Shown: positions 1-5,886 of the stretch, in pieces
Layout: the number at the start of each line of letters is the position of its first letter
Position numbering within the stretch: the stretch's first letter is position 1
From: Desulfuromonadaceae bacterium
GTDB taxonomy: Bacteria > Desulfobacterota > Desulfuromonadia > Desulfuromonadales > Desulfuromonadaceae
DNA length: 5,886 nucleotides
NCBI GenBank assembly: GCA_027065245.1
Contig: JAMOOS010000330.1
Coordinates: 1 to 5,886, forward strand
Direction of reading: 5' to 3'
Position numbers and translations under genes: made by a program
The notes under the pieces: model-generated
What the model was told of the DNA's origin: nothing
The model's database searches: none
Seen by the model: only the letters and a program-made list of their open reading frames with translations

Positions 1-2932
1 GCACGTCGGTATCCTTGACCGGATGCTCCAGTTTTTTCTCCAATTCCTCCTTTTTGGCGGCAAAGTCCACCGGTTCGAGAAACTCACCGGGACGGTGGGT
101 AAACGGCTGCTCGTCCTTGAGGATAATCTTTTGCAGCTTTTTGGGGAAACCACCGTAGGGCTGGCCGAGCATCCCTTTGAAGAAATCCACCACCCCCTGA
201 GGGAAGGTGAGTTCATGGCCGCGTTCCATCACATCTTCTGGCTCAAGATTGTTCTGCACCATGAACATGGCCATATCGCCGACAATTTTGGATGACGGCG
301 TTACCTTGACCAGATCGCCAAACATATCGTTTACCTTGCGATACATCTGCTTGCACTCTTCCCAGCGATGACCAAGCCCCAACCCTTCCACCTGCGGCTT
401 GTAGTTGGAATACTGACCGCCGGGAATTTCGTGCACATAAACTTCGGCGGTACTGGCGCGCAGTTCCGATTCAAACGGCTCGTAGTAAGTACGCACCGTC
501 TCCCAGTAGTTGGCCAGAGTCTGCATATTGTCGGGATCGACCTTCGGATCCCAGATGGTTCCTTCCAGCGTGGACAGCAGGGCGTTCATACTCGGCTGCG
601 ATGTCAGACCGGAAATGGACGACAAGGCGGTATCGACAATATCCACCCCCGCCTGCGCCGCCAGCAGCAGCATGGTGCCGCCATTGCCGGAGGTATCGTG
701 GGTATGCAGGTGGATGGGAATGCCGATTTCGTTCTTCAGCGCCTTGATCAGTTTTTCGGCGGCAAACGGCTTGAGCAGACCGGCCATATCCTTGATAGCG
801 AGGATATGCGCCCCCATACTCTCCAGTTCCTTGGCCATATTCACGTAATATTCCAGCGGATATTTATCCCGTTTGGGATCGGTGATATCGCCGGTGTAAC
901 ACATGGCCGCCTCGCACACCGCCCCGCTCTTCTGCACCGCTTCCATGGCCACCTTCATACCGGTGGTCCAGTTTAAAGAGTCAAAAATACGGAACACATC
1001 GATGCCGCACTCTGCCGCCTTGGCGACAAACTCCTCTACCACGTTGTCGGGATAGTTGGTGTAACCGACGGCGTTGGAGCCGCGCAGCAGCATCTGAAAC
1101 AGCAGGTTGGGCACCTGGGTACGCAGACGGTCGAGACGCTCCCACGGATCCTCGGTGAGAAAACGCATGGCCACGTCGTAGGTGGCGCCGCCCCACATCT
1201 CCAGGGAGAACAGCCCCCCGGCCAGATGGCTGGTGGCGCGGGCGATTTTTTCCAGATCGTAAGTGCGGATACGCGTCGCCATAATCGACTGGTGAGCATC
1301 GCGCATGGTGGTATCGGTGAGCAGCAGTTTCTTCTCGTTCAGCGCCCAGTCCGCCAGACCCTTGGGGCCCTTGGCCATCAGAATATCGCGGGTACCGCGC
1401 GGCCGGATCGCTTCGGTGGGAATCTCGGGAATGCGCGCTTCACGCAAATCGCGGAAATTAAGCTTCTTTTTGATATTGGGATAACCGTTCACCGACACAT
1501 GGCCAATGTAGTGGAGCAGCTTGTTGGCGCGGTCCTTCTTCTGGCGCACGTTGAACAGCTCGGGATATTTTTCTAGATACGAGGTGTCGCACTCCCCGTT
1601 TTTGAACGGCTCGTGAGTAACCACGTTCTCAAGGAACCCGATATTGGTCTTCACGCCGCGTACGCGGAACTCCTGCAGGGCACGTTTCATGGTGCGGCAG
1701 GCGTCGTCAAAGGTAAGGCCCCAGGTGGAGACCTTGACCAGCAGAGAATCGTAATACGGCGTAATATGGGCGCCGGTATAACCGTTGGCGGCGTCGAGAC
1801 GAACACCAAAACCGACGGCGGTGCGATAGGCCTTGATGGTACCGAAATCGGGCGCGAAATTATTGGCTGGATCTTCGGTGGTCACGCGGCACTGTATGGC
1901 GTAACCACGCAGCTCGATATCATCCTGGCTGCTCACGCCGATCTCCGGATCGGACAACTTGTAGCCCTCAGCCACGAGAATCTGGGTCTGCACCAGATTG
2001 CGCATGGTCACCAGCTCGGTAACAGTATGCTCCACCTGAATACGCGGGTTCATCTCGATAAAATAAAAGTTACCCTCTTTATCCATGAGAAACTCCACCG
2101 TACCGGCATTGACATAACCCACCGAACGGGTGATTTTCAGCGCCAGCTCGCACACCTCGTCGCGCTTCTCCTTACTCAGCGACGGTGACGGCGCCAGTTC
2201 GATCACCTTCTGATGGCGGCGCTGGATGGAGCAATCGCGCTCAAAGTAATGTACCAGGTTGCCGTACTTGTCTCCCATCACCTGCACTTCGATGTGCTTG
2301 GGATTTTCGATGAATTTTTCCAGAAATACCGTACCGTCGCCGAAGGCGCTCTGCGCTTCGGAAGAAGCCGACTTGAGCCCTTCCAGCAGCTCCTCGCGAT
2401 TACGTACCACGCGCATGCCGCGGCCGCCACCGCCGGAAGCAGCCTTGACCATGATGGGATAACCGCAGTCCTTGGCGAACATCAGCGCTTCCTCGTCGGT
2501 TCTCACCGGCTTGTCGGTACCAGGTACCACCGGAACACCGGCCTCAATGGCCACATGGCGGGCGGCAACCTTGTTGCCAACTTTGCGCTGCAGCTCAGCG
2601 GTGGGGCCGATAAAAGCAATGCCGGCACGCTCACAAGCTTCGATAAAATCGGGGTTTTCCGCCAAAAAACCATAACCCGGGTGGATGGCATCTACCCCTT
2701 TGGCACGCGCCAGCTCGACAATCTCGTCGATTCCCAGATAGGCGTCAATAGCGCCCTTGCCCTTGCCCACCTGATACGCCTCGTCCGCCTTGTAGCGGTG
2801 CAGCGAAACCTTATCTTCATCGGAATAGATAGCCACGGTACTGATCCCCAATTCAGTACAGGCGCGGAAGATACGGATTGCTATTTCACCACGGTTGGCA
2901 GCCATCACTTTTTTGAATTGTTTTATCGACAC
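1..2932 (-). CDS. pyc: Pyruvate carboxylase, single-chain, 3' end beyond window
   Basis: Biotin-dependent cytosolic enzyme that carboxylates pyruvate to oxaloacetate using ATP and bicarbonate, feeding the TCA cycle and gluconeogenesis. The frame is open without a stop from 2932 to the window edge (977 codons). Residues 1-455 are the biotin carboxylase domain: AANRGEIAIRIFRAC at 11-25, ATP-grasp glycine loop GGGGRGM at 167-173, and EMNPRIQVEH at 293-302 with the catalytic-site Glu and Arg. The carboxyltransferase domain starts near 535: DTTMRDAHQS at 540-549 (metal ligand Asp545), AIKDMAG at 712-718 with the Lys (714) that is carboxylated in this family, and HTHDT at 743-747 with two metal-binding His. 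EIPGGQYSN at 835-843 belongs to the conserved PYC/OADA domain. The family is about 1150 residues, so roughly 170 residues including the biotinyl (BCCP) domain lie outside. Start: GTG at 2932, seven bases after AGGAGG; the ATG at 2905 (codon 10) lies inside the conserved N-terminal strand and lacks such a site. The carboxyltransferase and N-terminal biotin carboxylase in one chain argue against acetyl/propionyl-CoA carboxylase subunits. All key residues inspected are intact. Confidence 0.96.
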   Translation of the reverse strand, partial: MSIKQFKKVMAANRGEIAIRIFRACTELGISTVAIYSDEDKVSLHRYKADEAYQVGKGKGAIDAYLGIDEIVELARAKGVDAIHPGYGFLAENPDFIEACERAGIAFIGPTAELQRKVGNKVAARHVAIEAGVPVVPGTDKPVRTDEEALMFAKDCGYPIMVKAASGGGGRGMRVVRNREELLEGLKSASSEAQSAFGDGTVFLEKFIENPKHIEVQVMGDKYGNLVHYFERDCSIQRRHQKVIELAPSPSLSKEKRDEVCELALKITRSVGYVNAGTVEFLMDKEGNFYFIEMNPRIQVEHTVTELVTMRNLVQTQILVAEGYKLSDPEIGVSSQDDIELRGYAIQCRVTTEDPANNFAPDFGTIKAYRTAVGFGVRLDAANGYTGAHITPYYDSLLVKVSTWGLTFDDACRTMKRALQEFRVRGVKTNIGFLENVVTHEPFKNGECDTSYLEKYPELFNVRQKKDRANKLLHYIGHVSVNGYPNIKKKLNFRDLREARIPEIPTEAIRPRGTRDILMAKGPKGLADWALNEKKLLLTDTTMRDAHQSIMATRIRTYDLEKIARATSHLAGGLFSLEMWGGATYDVAMRFLTEDPWERLDRLRTQVPNLLFQMLLRGSNAVGYTNYPDNVVEEFVAKAAECGIDVFRIFDSLNWTTGMKVAMEAVQKSGAVCEAAMCYTGDITDPKRDKYPLEYYVNMAKELESMGAHILAIKDMAGLLKPFAAEKLIKALKNEIGIPIHLHTHDTSGNGGTMLLLAAQAGVDIVDTALSSISGLTSQPSMNALLSTLEGTIWDPKVDPDNMQTLANYWETVRTYYEPFESELRASTAEVYVHEIPGGQYSNYKPQVEGLGLGHRWEECKQMYRKVNDMFGDLVKVTPSSKIVGDMAMFMVQNNLEPEDVMERGHELTFPQGVVDFFKGMLGQPYGGFPKKLQKIILKDEQPFTHRPGEFLEPVDFAAKKEELEKKLEHPVKDTDV

Positions 2933-2939
2933 CAGAATT

Positions 2940-2947
2940 CCTCCTCC
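2940..2947 (-). promoter_or_regulatory. Ribosome binding site of pyruvate carboxylase
   Basis: On the minus strand this reads GGAGGAGG, a near-perfect Shine-Dalgarno sequence, with seven bases between it and the GTG codon at 2932. It decides the start in favour of GTG over the internal ATG at 2905. Confidence 0.88.
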
Positions 2948-2963
2948 ACAACGCAAACGCATC

Positions 2964-2995
2964 CCGCCGTTTTTATCCTTGGACAAAAACCACGG
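2964..2995 (-). other. Imperfect stem-loop in the pyruvate carboxylase leader
   Basis: In the minus-strand transcript the left arm CCGUGGUUUUUGUC (2995-2982) and right arm GAUAAAAACGGCGG (2977-2964) pair over 14 positions around a CAAG loop, with one G-G mismatch and two G-U wobbles. It ends 16 nt before the ribosome binding site. It is followed by GATGCG and not by a U run, so it is not a rho-independent terminator for this strand. As DNA it is also an imperfect dyad, so a protein-binding site is an alternative. The pairing is seen; a role is inferred. Half of the stem is A-U, so stability is moderate. Confidence 0.5.
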
Positions 2996-3048
2996 CAATA
3001 TTTTTAGCCTCACTTAAAAAAGCCTTTTATTTCAAGCACTTACGTTAT

Positions 3049-3078
3049 AGACTAGGCAGATAGACTTGCGGTTGTCAA
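3049..3078 (-). promoter_or_regulatory. Candidate sigma-70 promoter of pyruvate carboxylase
   Basis: A perfect -35 hexamer TTGACA reads at 3078-3073 on the minus strand. With an 18-bp spacer the -10 would be TAGTCT (3054-3049), a weak match that keeps the first TA and final T. A better-looking TATAAC follows at 3049-3044 but would need a 23-bp spacer. Transcription would begin near 3042, giving a leader of about 110 nt. The weak -10 fits a promoter needing an activator, but that is inference. Confidence 0.42.
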
Positions 3079-3080
3079 GT
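3064..3080. promoter_or_regulatory. Candidate LysR-type operator (T-N11-A box)
   Basis: A perfect 5-bp inverted repeat, ACTTG-N7-CAAGT, contains the T-N11-A pattern with dyad symmetry that LysR-type regulators bind. It overlaps the TTGACA -35 element of the candidate pyruvate carboxylase promoter and lies about 50 bp past the stop codon of the LysR gene. Motifs of this size arise by chance, so the claim rests on its position. The regulator next door is the obvious candidate to bind; a second site could not be identified with confidence. Confidence 0.38.
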
Positions 3081-3088
3081 TATAATAT

Positions 3089-3107
3089 CGTTCTGGCATG
3101 CAAAACG
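3089..3107 (-). other. Short stem-loop just downstream of the LysR gene
   Basis: The minus-strand RNA can form a 7-bp stem (CGUUUUG with CAGAACG, one G-U wobble) around a CAUGC loop, 22 nt past the LysR stop codon. The bases that follow (AUAUUAUAAC) are A/U-rich but not a U tract, so it is a poor intrinsic terminator. It may slow or protect the end of the upstream message; read-through into pyruvate carboxylase cannot be excluded. Confidence 0.25.
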
Positions 3108-3129
3108 GGGGTCTGAACGACGGCAGGTA

Positions 3130-4023
3130 CTAGTTGTGCTTCTGATGCAGATAGTTGTCAAAGGCGGCGGCCAGCGGGCTGGATTGACGCCGCTTGCGCT
3201 TGATAAGATAGAACGGACGGGGCATATTGAGAGTTGCAATCTTCATGGCTACCAGTTTACCGGCGGCGATATCCTCCTCAACACACAAGCGGGACAAAAT
3301 AGCTGCGCCGATACCGGCACGCACCCCCTGGCGGATCGCCTCGTTGCTGCCCATTTGCGCCACCACACGCAACTGCGCCACATCCACCCCGACACTGCTC
3401 AGGGCGCGCTCCATTTCCAGTCTGGTGCCGGAGCCGGGCTCTCGCAGAATGAACTCCAGCTCACTCAAGCGCCGGGGCGGTAATTCATCACAGCAGGCCA
3501 GTGGATGGTCGCCAGGCAACACCAGCACCAGTTCATCGGCAAACAGTTGCTCATATTCCAGGCGCGCATCGCGTCCACGGGTGCCAACCAGCGCCAGTTC
3601 GACAGCGCCATCGACCACGGCAGTGGCGATATCGCTGCTGTCAGCAATTTTAAGCATCATATCCACGCCGCTGTACTGGCGCTTAAATCCCTCCACCAAC
3701 TGCGGCAGCAAATAAGCACCGGGAATAGTGCTGGCGCCGACAGTGAGCGTTCCCGCCAGCTCCCCCTGATAATCGAGCACCGCCTGACGCGCCTCTTCGC
3801 GCAGGGCGATGATACGGCAGGCATAGGAATAGACAATGCGCCCGGCGGCAGTGGCGCTTACGCTGCGCCCCAGACGATCCACCAGCTTGGTGCCAAAATA
3901 CTCCTCCAGGGTGCGCACATGCTCACTTACCGAAGGCTGCGACAGCAGCATGGCCGCCGCAGCGCGGGTAAAACTTTCCTGCTCCACTACTTTGCAAAAC
4001 ACTTCTAGGCGGCGGATATCCAC
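3130..4023 (-). CDS. LysR-family transcriptional regulator
   Basis: A 297-residue cytoplasmic DNA-binding regulator, the usual length for the family. Residues 1-60 form the winged helix-turn-helix: the recognition region runs from FTRAAAAMLLSQPSVSEHV (18-36) into LEEYFGTKLVDRLGR. A linker helix (about 62-88) leads into a periplasmic-binding-protein-like effector domain, with GASTIPGAYLLP at 96-107, REPGSGTR at 194-201 and GSNEAIRQGVRAGIGAAILS at 225-244. REPGSGTR and the GASTIPG segment put it with the CysB/CbbR-like branch; it also recalls LysR proteins that annotators associate with selenium metabolism in deltaproteobacteria, which I cannot confirm. The effector is unknown. The start is GTG at 4023 with GGAG nine bases upstream; an in-frame ATG at 4287 would add 88 residues unlike any LysR protein and overlap the upstream gene. 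Only 4 nt separate it from the protease-like gene, so the two share a transcript. It precedes pyruvate carboxylase by about 200 nt and may regulate it. Confidence 0.93.
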   Translation of the reverse strand: MDIRRLEVFCKVVEQESFTRAAAAMLLSQPSVSEHVRTLEEYFGTKLVDRLGRSVSATAAGRIVYSYACRIIALREEARQAVLDYQGELAGTLTVGASTIPGAYLLPQLVEGFKRQYSGVDMMLKIADSSDIATAVVDGAVELALVGTRGRDARLEYEQLFADELVLVLPGDHPLACCDELPPRRLSELEFILREPGSGTRLEMERALSSVGVDVAQLRVVAQMGSNEAIRQGVRAGIGAAILSRLCVEEDIAAGKLVAMKIATLNMPRPFYLIKRKRRQSSPLAAAFDNYLHQKHN

Positions 4024-4027
4024 GTTG

Positions 4028-5886
4028 CTATTCTCCAGCTGAAGTTGACGGTTCGGCGGCAAAGAGATCACGCAAACACAGGCGGCAGGCAAGTTTACGT
4101 CCGTTTCGACGCACCACAAGGTCAAAGCAGCGCCCGGCAGCAGCACTGAACAAGTGGCGCAGCGGCAACACCCCGCCGTAGGCGCTTGCCGGACGGCCAT
4201 CGACCGCCTCGAAAATGTCGCCGGGATGCAAGCCTGCCTGTTCAGCCGGGGTGCCCGCCGCCACAAACGATACCATAGCTCGACCATCCTCCGCCATCCC
4301 TACCAGCATGCCACTGCCGTCGAGCGCCAGCGAACGGTTGAACAAAGTGCCACGCTCCAGCGCAATTCGCTGGCGGGAACAGTCGAGCCACAGCACAAAA
4401 TTACGCAATGCCGATGCACCAAGGTTGCCGGCCAGCTCACCTACCGCAGCGGTGCCTGAACCTGCTGCCGCCGGGACATTGAACAGCGGATTACGCAACG
4501 TAAATCGACCCAGGCGCAAATGCTCAAACCGGCACAAACGATCGAGCTGCACCCCGTTCATACCAGCACTCACGTGTTCTACCCCCCATCGGCGCAGCAG
4601 ATGATTGGCGGCCGCATACGGATAGAAAAAACTGCTGAATTGCGCTCCGGTATCAATACTAAAGCGTCCCGGCGGTAGATTATCCACCTGTGCTACCAAT
4701 GTAGGCATGCGGTACTTATGCGGCGCATCCTGCCATGGCGGCGGCGTGACAAAATGATAATTGACGTCAAACAGTGTAAGTTCGCTGGCGGCATAATCGA
4801 TACGCACAATAAATCGGCTCAAAAAATCAAAACCCAGAATTCCGGCTATCTGCGGTTCATAACTGGCAGCACTCAGGCCGCGACTGCTCATGACGATCTG
4901 CGCGCCCAGTTGCAGCGGGCCATCATGCGTCGGCAAAACAAGTGGCGGCAAACGAACAAAACCCAGGGTAAACAACTTGCCAAAGCCGAAACCGCCCACC
5001 TTGCCACGCGTTCCCGCTCCCAGCGAACGGGCGAAATCGGCATCGACAATAGACGCCGAAGCACCACTGTCCAGCAACCACCAGCGCCTGGCACCAGCCA
5101 CAGTAACCGGCAAATAAATTGCGCCTTCCACCTGGCGAAACGGTAGCCGCGCCCACCGGCGCCCGTGGGGAAACACCAGCGCAGTCAACCGTGTCGGCGG
5201 CACGGCAAAACGGTGGGCTGCCACAGGCGGATTGACAATAAGCCGCTCCACATCCCATTGCTGGAATTTGTTGCGTGGATAGATATCGTCACGGCGGTGA
5301 AATGGAAACAGCAACCCGTCAACACGGCGAAAATCGGCAAAACTGGTGCGAATTTCCACATCCGGCTGCCGCGTTACACACGCCACCAGCATCAAACTGG
5401 CGCTGTCGAAGTAAAAACGGCTGACATCTGCGTTAATGGTGTTATCCATCCGCACCACATAACAGCGCCGCCCCTCACGCTTGTGCACCCCTTCCATAGT
5501 GAGATGAAAAATAGCAGAATCACGGCGCAAATGTTCGAAATCGGCCAGATAACGCGCCAGCTTGTTACGCTTTACGGTCTGCTCATCGCGCAGCAGTTCC
5601 ACTTGCCCATTGTAATCGCGGTGCCACGCCACCCGGCCATCGTTGCCGCTACATTCGCGGATAACACCGTAATCTTCCAGCATAAACGCCTGAATTGGAT
5701 AAGCTGTCCACTGCTCAAAACGCCCCGCCAAGCCATCGTAGCGCACCCGGCCACAACTGTAGCAACTACGCAACGCCCGCCAACGTTCCAATCCGCCCGT
5801 GACACGATAATGCTCTGCAAACAATTTGTACGGATCGTGAAAACTTCTCGCCTGCGCCACGCCGCTAGAGGCAACCATCACACCAA
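4028..5886 (-). CDS. Secreted retropepsin-like aspartyl protease with PDZ domain, 5' end beyond window
   Basis: Positions are counted from the GTG codon at 5881, but the frame stays open to the edge and that codon is probably not the start: GVMVASSGVAQA looks like the end of a signal peptide with an A-x-A cleavage site after residue 11, so the true start lies outside. Four parts follow. Residues 20-225 are a beta-rich region resembling LolA/LolB-like lipoprotein-carrier folds (YDGLAGRFEQW at 48-58, RRVDGLLFPFHRRDD near 185-199). Residues 252-372 form a first retropepsin-like lobe with DSGA at 271-274 and the hydrophobic-Gly motif GILGFDFL at 347-354. Residues 390-510 form a second lobe with DTGA at 410-413 and GNLGASAL at 485-492. 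Residues 521-605 are a PDZ domain (GTPAEQAGLHPGDIFEAVDG at 543-562). Both catalytic aspartates are present, so two lobes in one chain could form a complete active site. It probably acts in the periplasm or cell envelope; the substrate is unknown. It is the first visible gene of an operon with the LysR gene; its promoter is outside the window. Confidence 0.85.
   Translation of the reverse strand, partial: GVMVASSGVAQARSFHDPYKLFAEHYRVTGGLERWRALRSCYSCGRVRYDGLAGRFEQWTAYPIQAFMLEDYGVIRECSGNDGRVAWHRDYNGQVELLRDEQTVKRNKLARYLADFEHLRRDSAIFHLTMEGVHKREGRRCYVVRMDNTINADVSRFYFDSASLMLVACVTRQPDVEIRTSFADFRRVDGLLFPFHRRDDIYPRNKFQQWDVERLIVNPPVAAHRFAVPPTRLTALVFPHGRRWARLPFRQVEGAIYLPVTVAGARRWWLLDSGASASIVDADFARSLGAGTRGKVGGFGFGKLFTLGFVRLPPLVLPTHDGPLQLGAQIVMSSRGLSAASYEPQIAGILGFDFLSRFIVRIDYAASELTLFDVNYHFVTPPPWQDAPHKYRMPTLVAQVDNLPPGRFSIDTGAQFSSFFYPYAAANHLLRRWGVEHVSAGMNGVQLDRLCRFEHLRLGRFTLRNPLFNVPAAAGSGTAAVGELAGNLGASALRNFVLWLDCSRQRIALERGTLFNRSLALDGSGMLVGMAEDGRAMVSFVAAGTPAEQAGLHPGDIFEAVDGRPASAYGGVLPLRHLFSAAAGRCFDLVVRRNGRKLACRLCLRDLFAAEPSTSAGE
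4033..4036 (-). promoter_or_regulatory. Ribosome binding site of the LysR gene, inside the upstream gene
   Basis: GGAG on the minus strand lies nine bases before the GTG at 4023 and is made from the last two sense codons (GGA GAA) before the TAG stop of the protease-like gene. A ribosome ending that gene covers this site, so translational coupling is likely. It supports the GTG start. Confidence 0.68.

Noticed and set aside
2903..2905. ATG as the start of pyruvate carboxylase
   Set aside because: It falls inside the conserved N-terminal strand of the biotin carboxylase domain and lacks a ribosome binding site, whereas GTG at 2932 follows AGGAGG by seven bases.
23..3007. A series of plus-strand open frames (23-295, 368-976, 1226-1576, 1613-2188, 2213-3007)
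   Set aside because: All lie in the plus frame that is codon-for-codon antisense to pyruvate carboxylase. They stay open because the gene rarely uses TTA, CTA and TCA codons. None has recognisable protein character.
3081..3086. TATAAT on the plus strand as a -10 for a rightward promoter
   Set aside because: No acceptable -35 lies 16-18 bp upstream and no plus-strand gene follows.
3089..3107. Rho-independent terminator after the LysR gene
   Set aside because: The 7-bp stem has a wobble pair, few G-C pairs, and no U tract after it, so it was listed only as a weak stem-loop.
3136..4008. Plus-strand open frames opposite the LysR gene (3136-3483, 3505-4008)
   Set aside because: They are in codon register with the LysR gene and arise from its codon usage; the LysR frame has clear domain conservation.
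4024..4287. ATG at 4287 as the start of the LysR gene
   Set aside because: It would add 88 residues with no LysR resemblance, overlap the protease-like gene in another frame, and ignore the GGAG-spaced GTG at 4023, where family homology begins.
4888..5258. Minus-strand out-of-frame open frames at 4888-5094, 4923-5258 and 5572-5874
   Set aside because: They overlap the protease-like gene, whose frame carries intact catalytic motifs; the alternatives show no domain or ribosome binding site.

Overview
The window holds three genes, all on the minus strand, and reads right to left: a secreted aspartyl protease-like protein (4028 to the right edge, 5' end cut off), a LysR-type transcriptional regulator (3130-4023), and the first 977 codons of a single-chain pyruvate carboxylase (1-2932, 3' end cut off). 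No tRNA, rRNA, CRISPR array, insertion sequence or transfer scar was seen. Base composition looks even across the three genes, so this reads as ordinary chromosomal housekeeping territory.

The organism is a Gram-negative bacterium with moderate to high GC. The one-chain pyruvate carboxylase, its wording near the N-terminus, and a LysR protein beginning (V)DIRRLEVFCKVVE resemble, from memory, proteins of the Desulfuromonas/Geobacter group. That placement is an inference without a database search.

Layout. The protease-like protein has the tail of a signal peptide, a LolA/LolB-like N-terminal region, two retropepsin-like lobes with one intact D-[ST]-G-A motif each, and a C-terminal PDZ domain. 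Its stop codon lies 4 nt before the GTG start of the LysR gene, whose ribosome binding site sits in the last codons of the protease gene; the two are almost certainly co-transcribed. A 197-nt intergenic stretch (2933-3129) follows. It carries a consensus-like -35 (TTGACA) embedded in a perfect ACTTG-N7-CAAGT inverted repeat of the LysR-box type, an imperfect 32-nt stem-loop, and a strong AGGAGG ribosome binding site before the GTG start of pyruvate carboxylase.

How they may work together. Pyruvate carboxylase makes oxaloacetate from pyruvate (anaplerosis, gluconeogenesis). The arrangement is compatible with the LysR protein controlling the carboxylase promoter, but this is inferred from position and motif only. 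No functional link between the protease-like protein and the carboxylase is visible. I did not find evidence of a novel system; the most useful leads are the regulatory region of the carboxylase and the four-part architecture of the protease-like protein.
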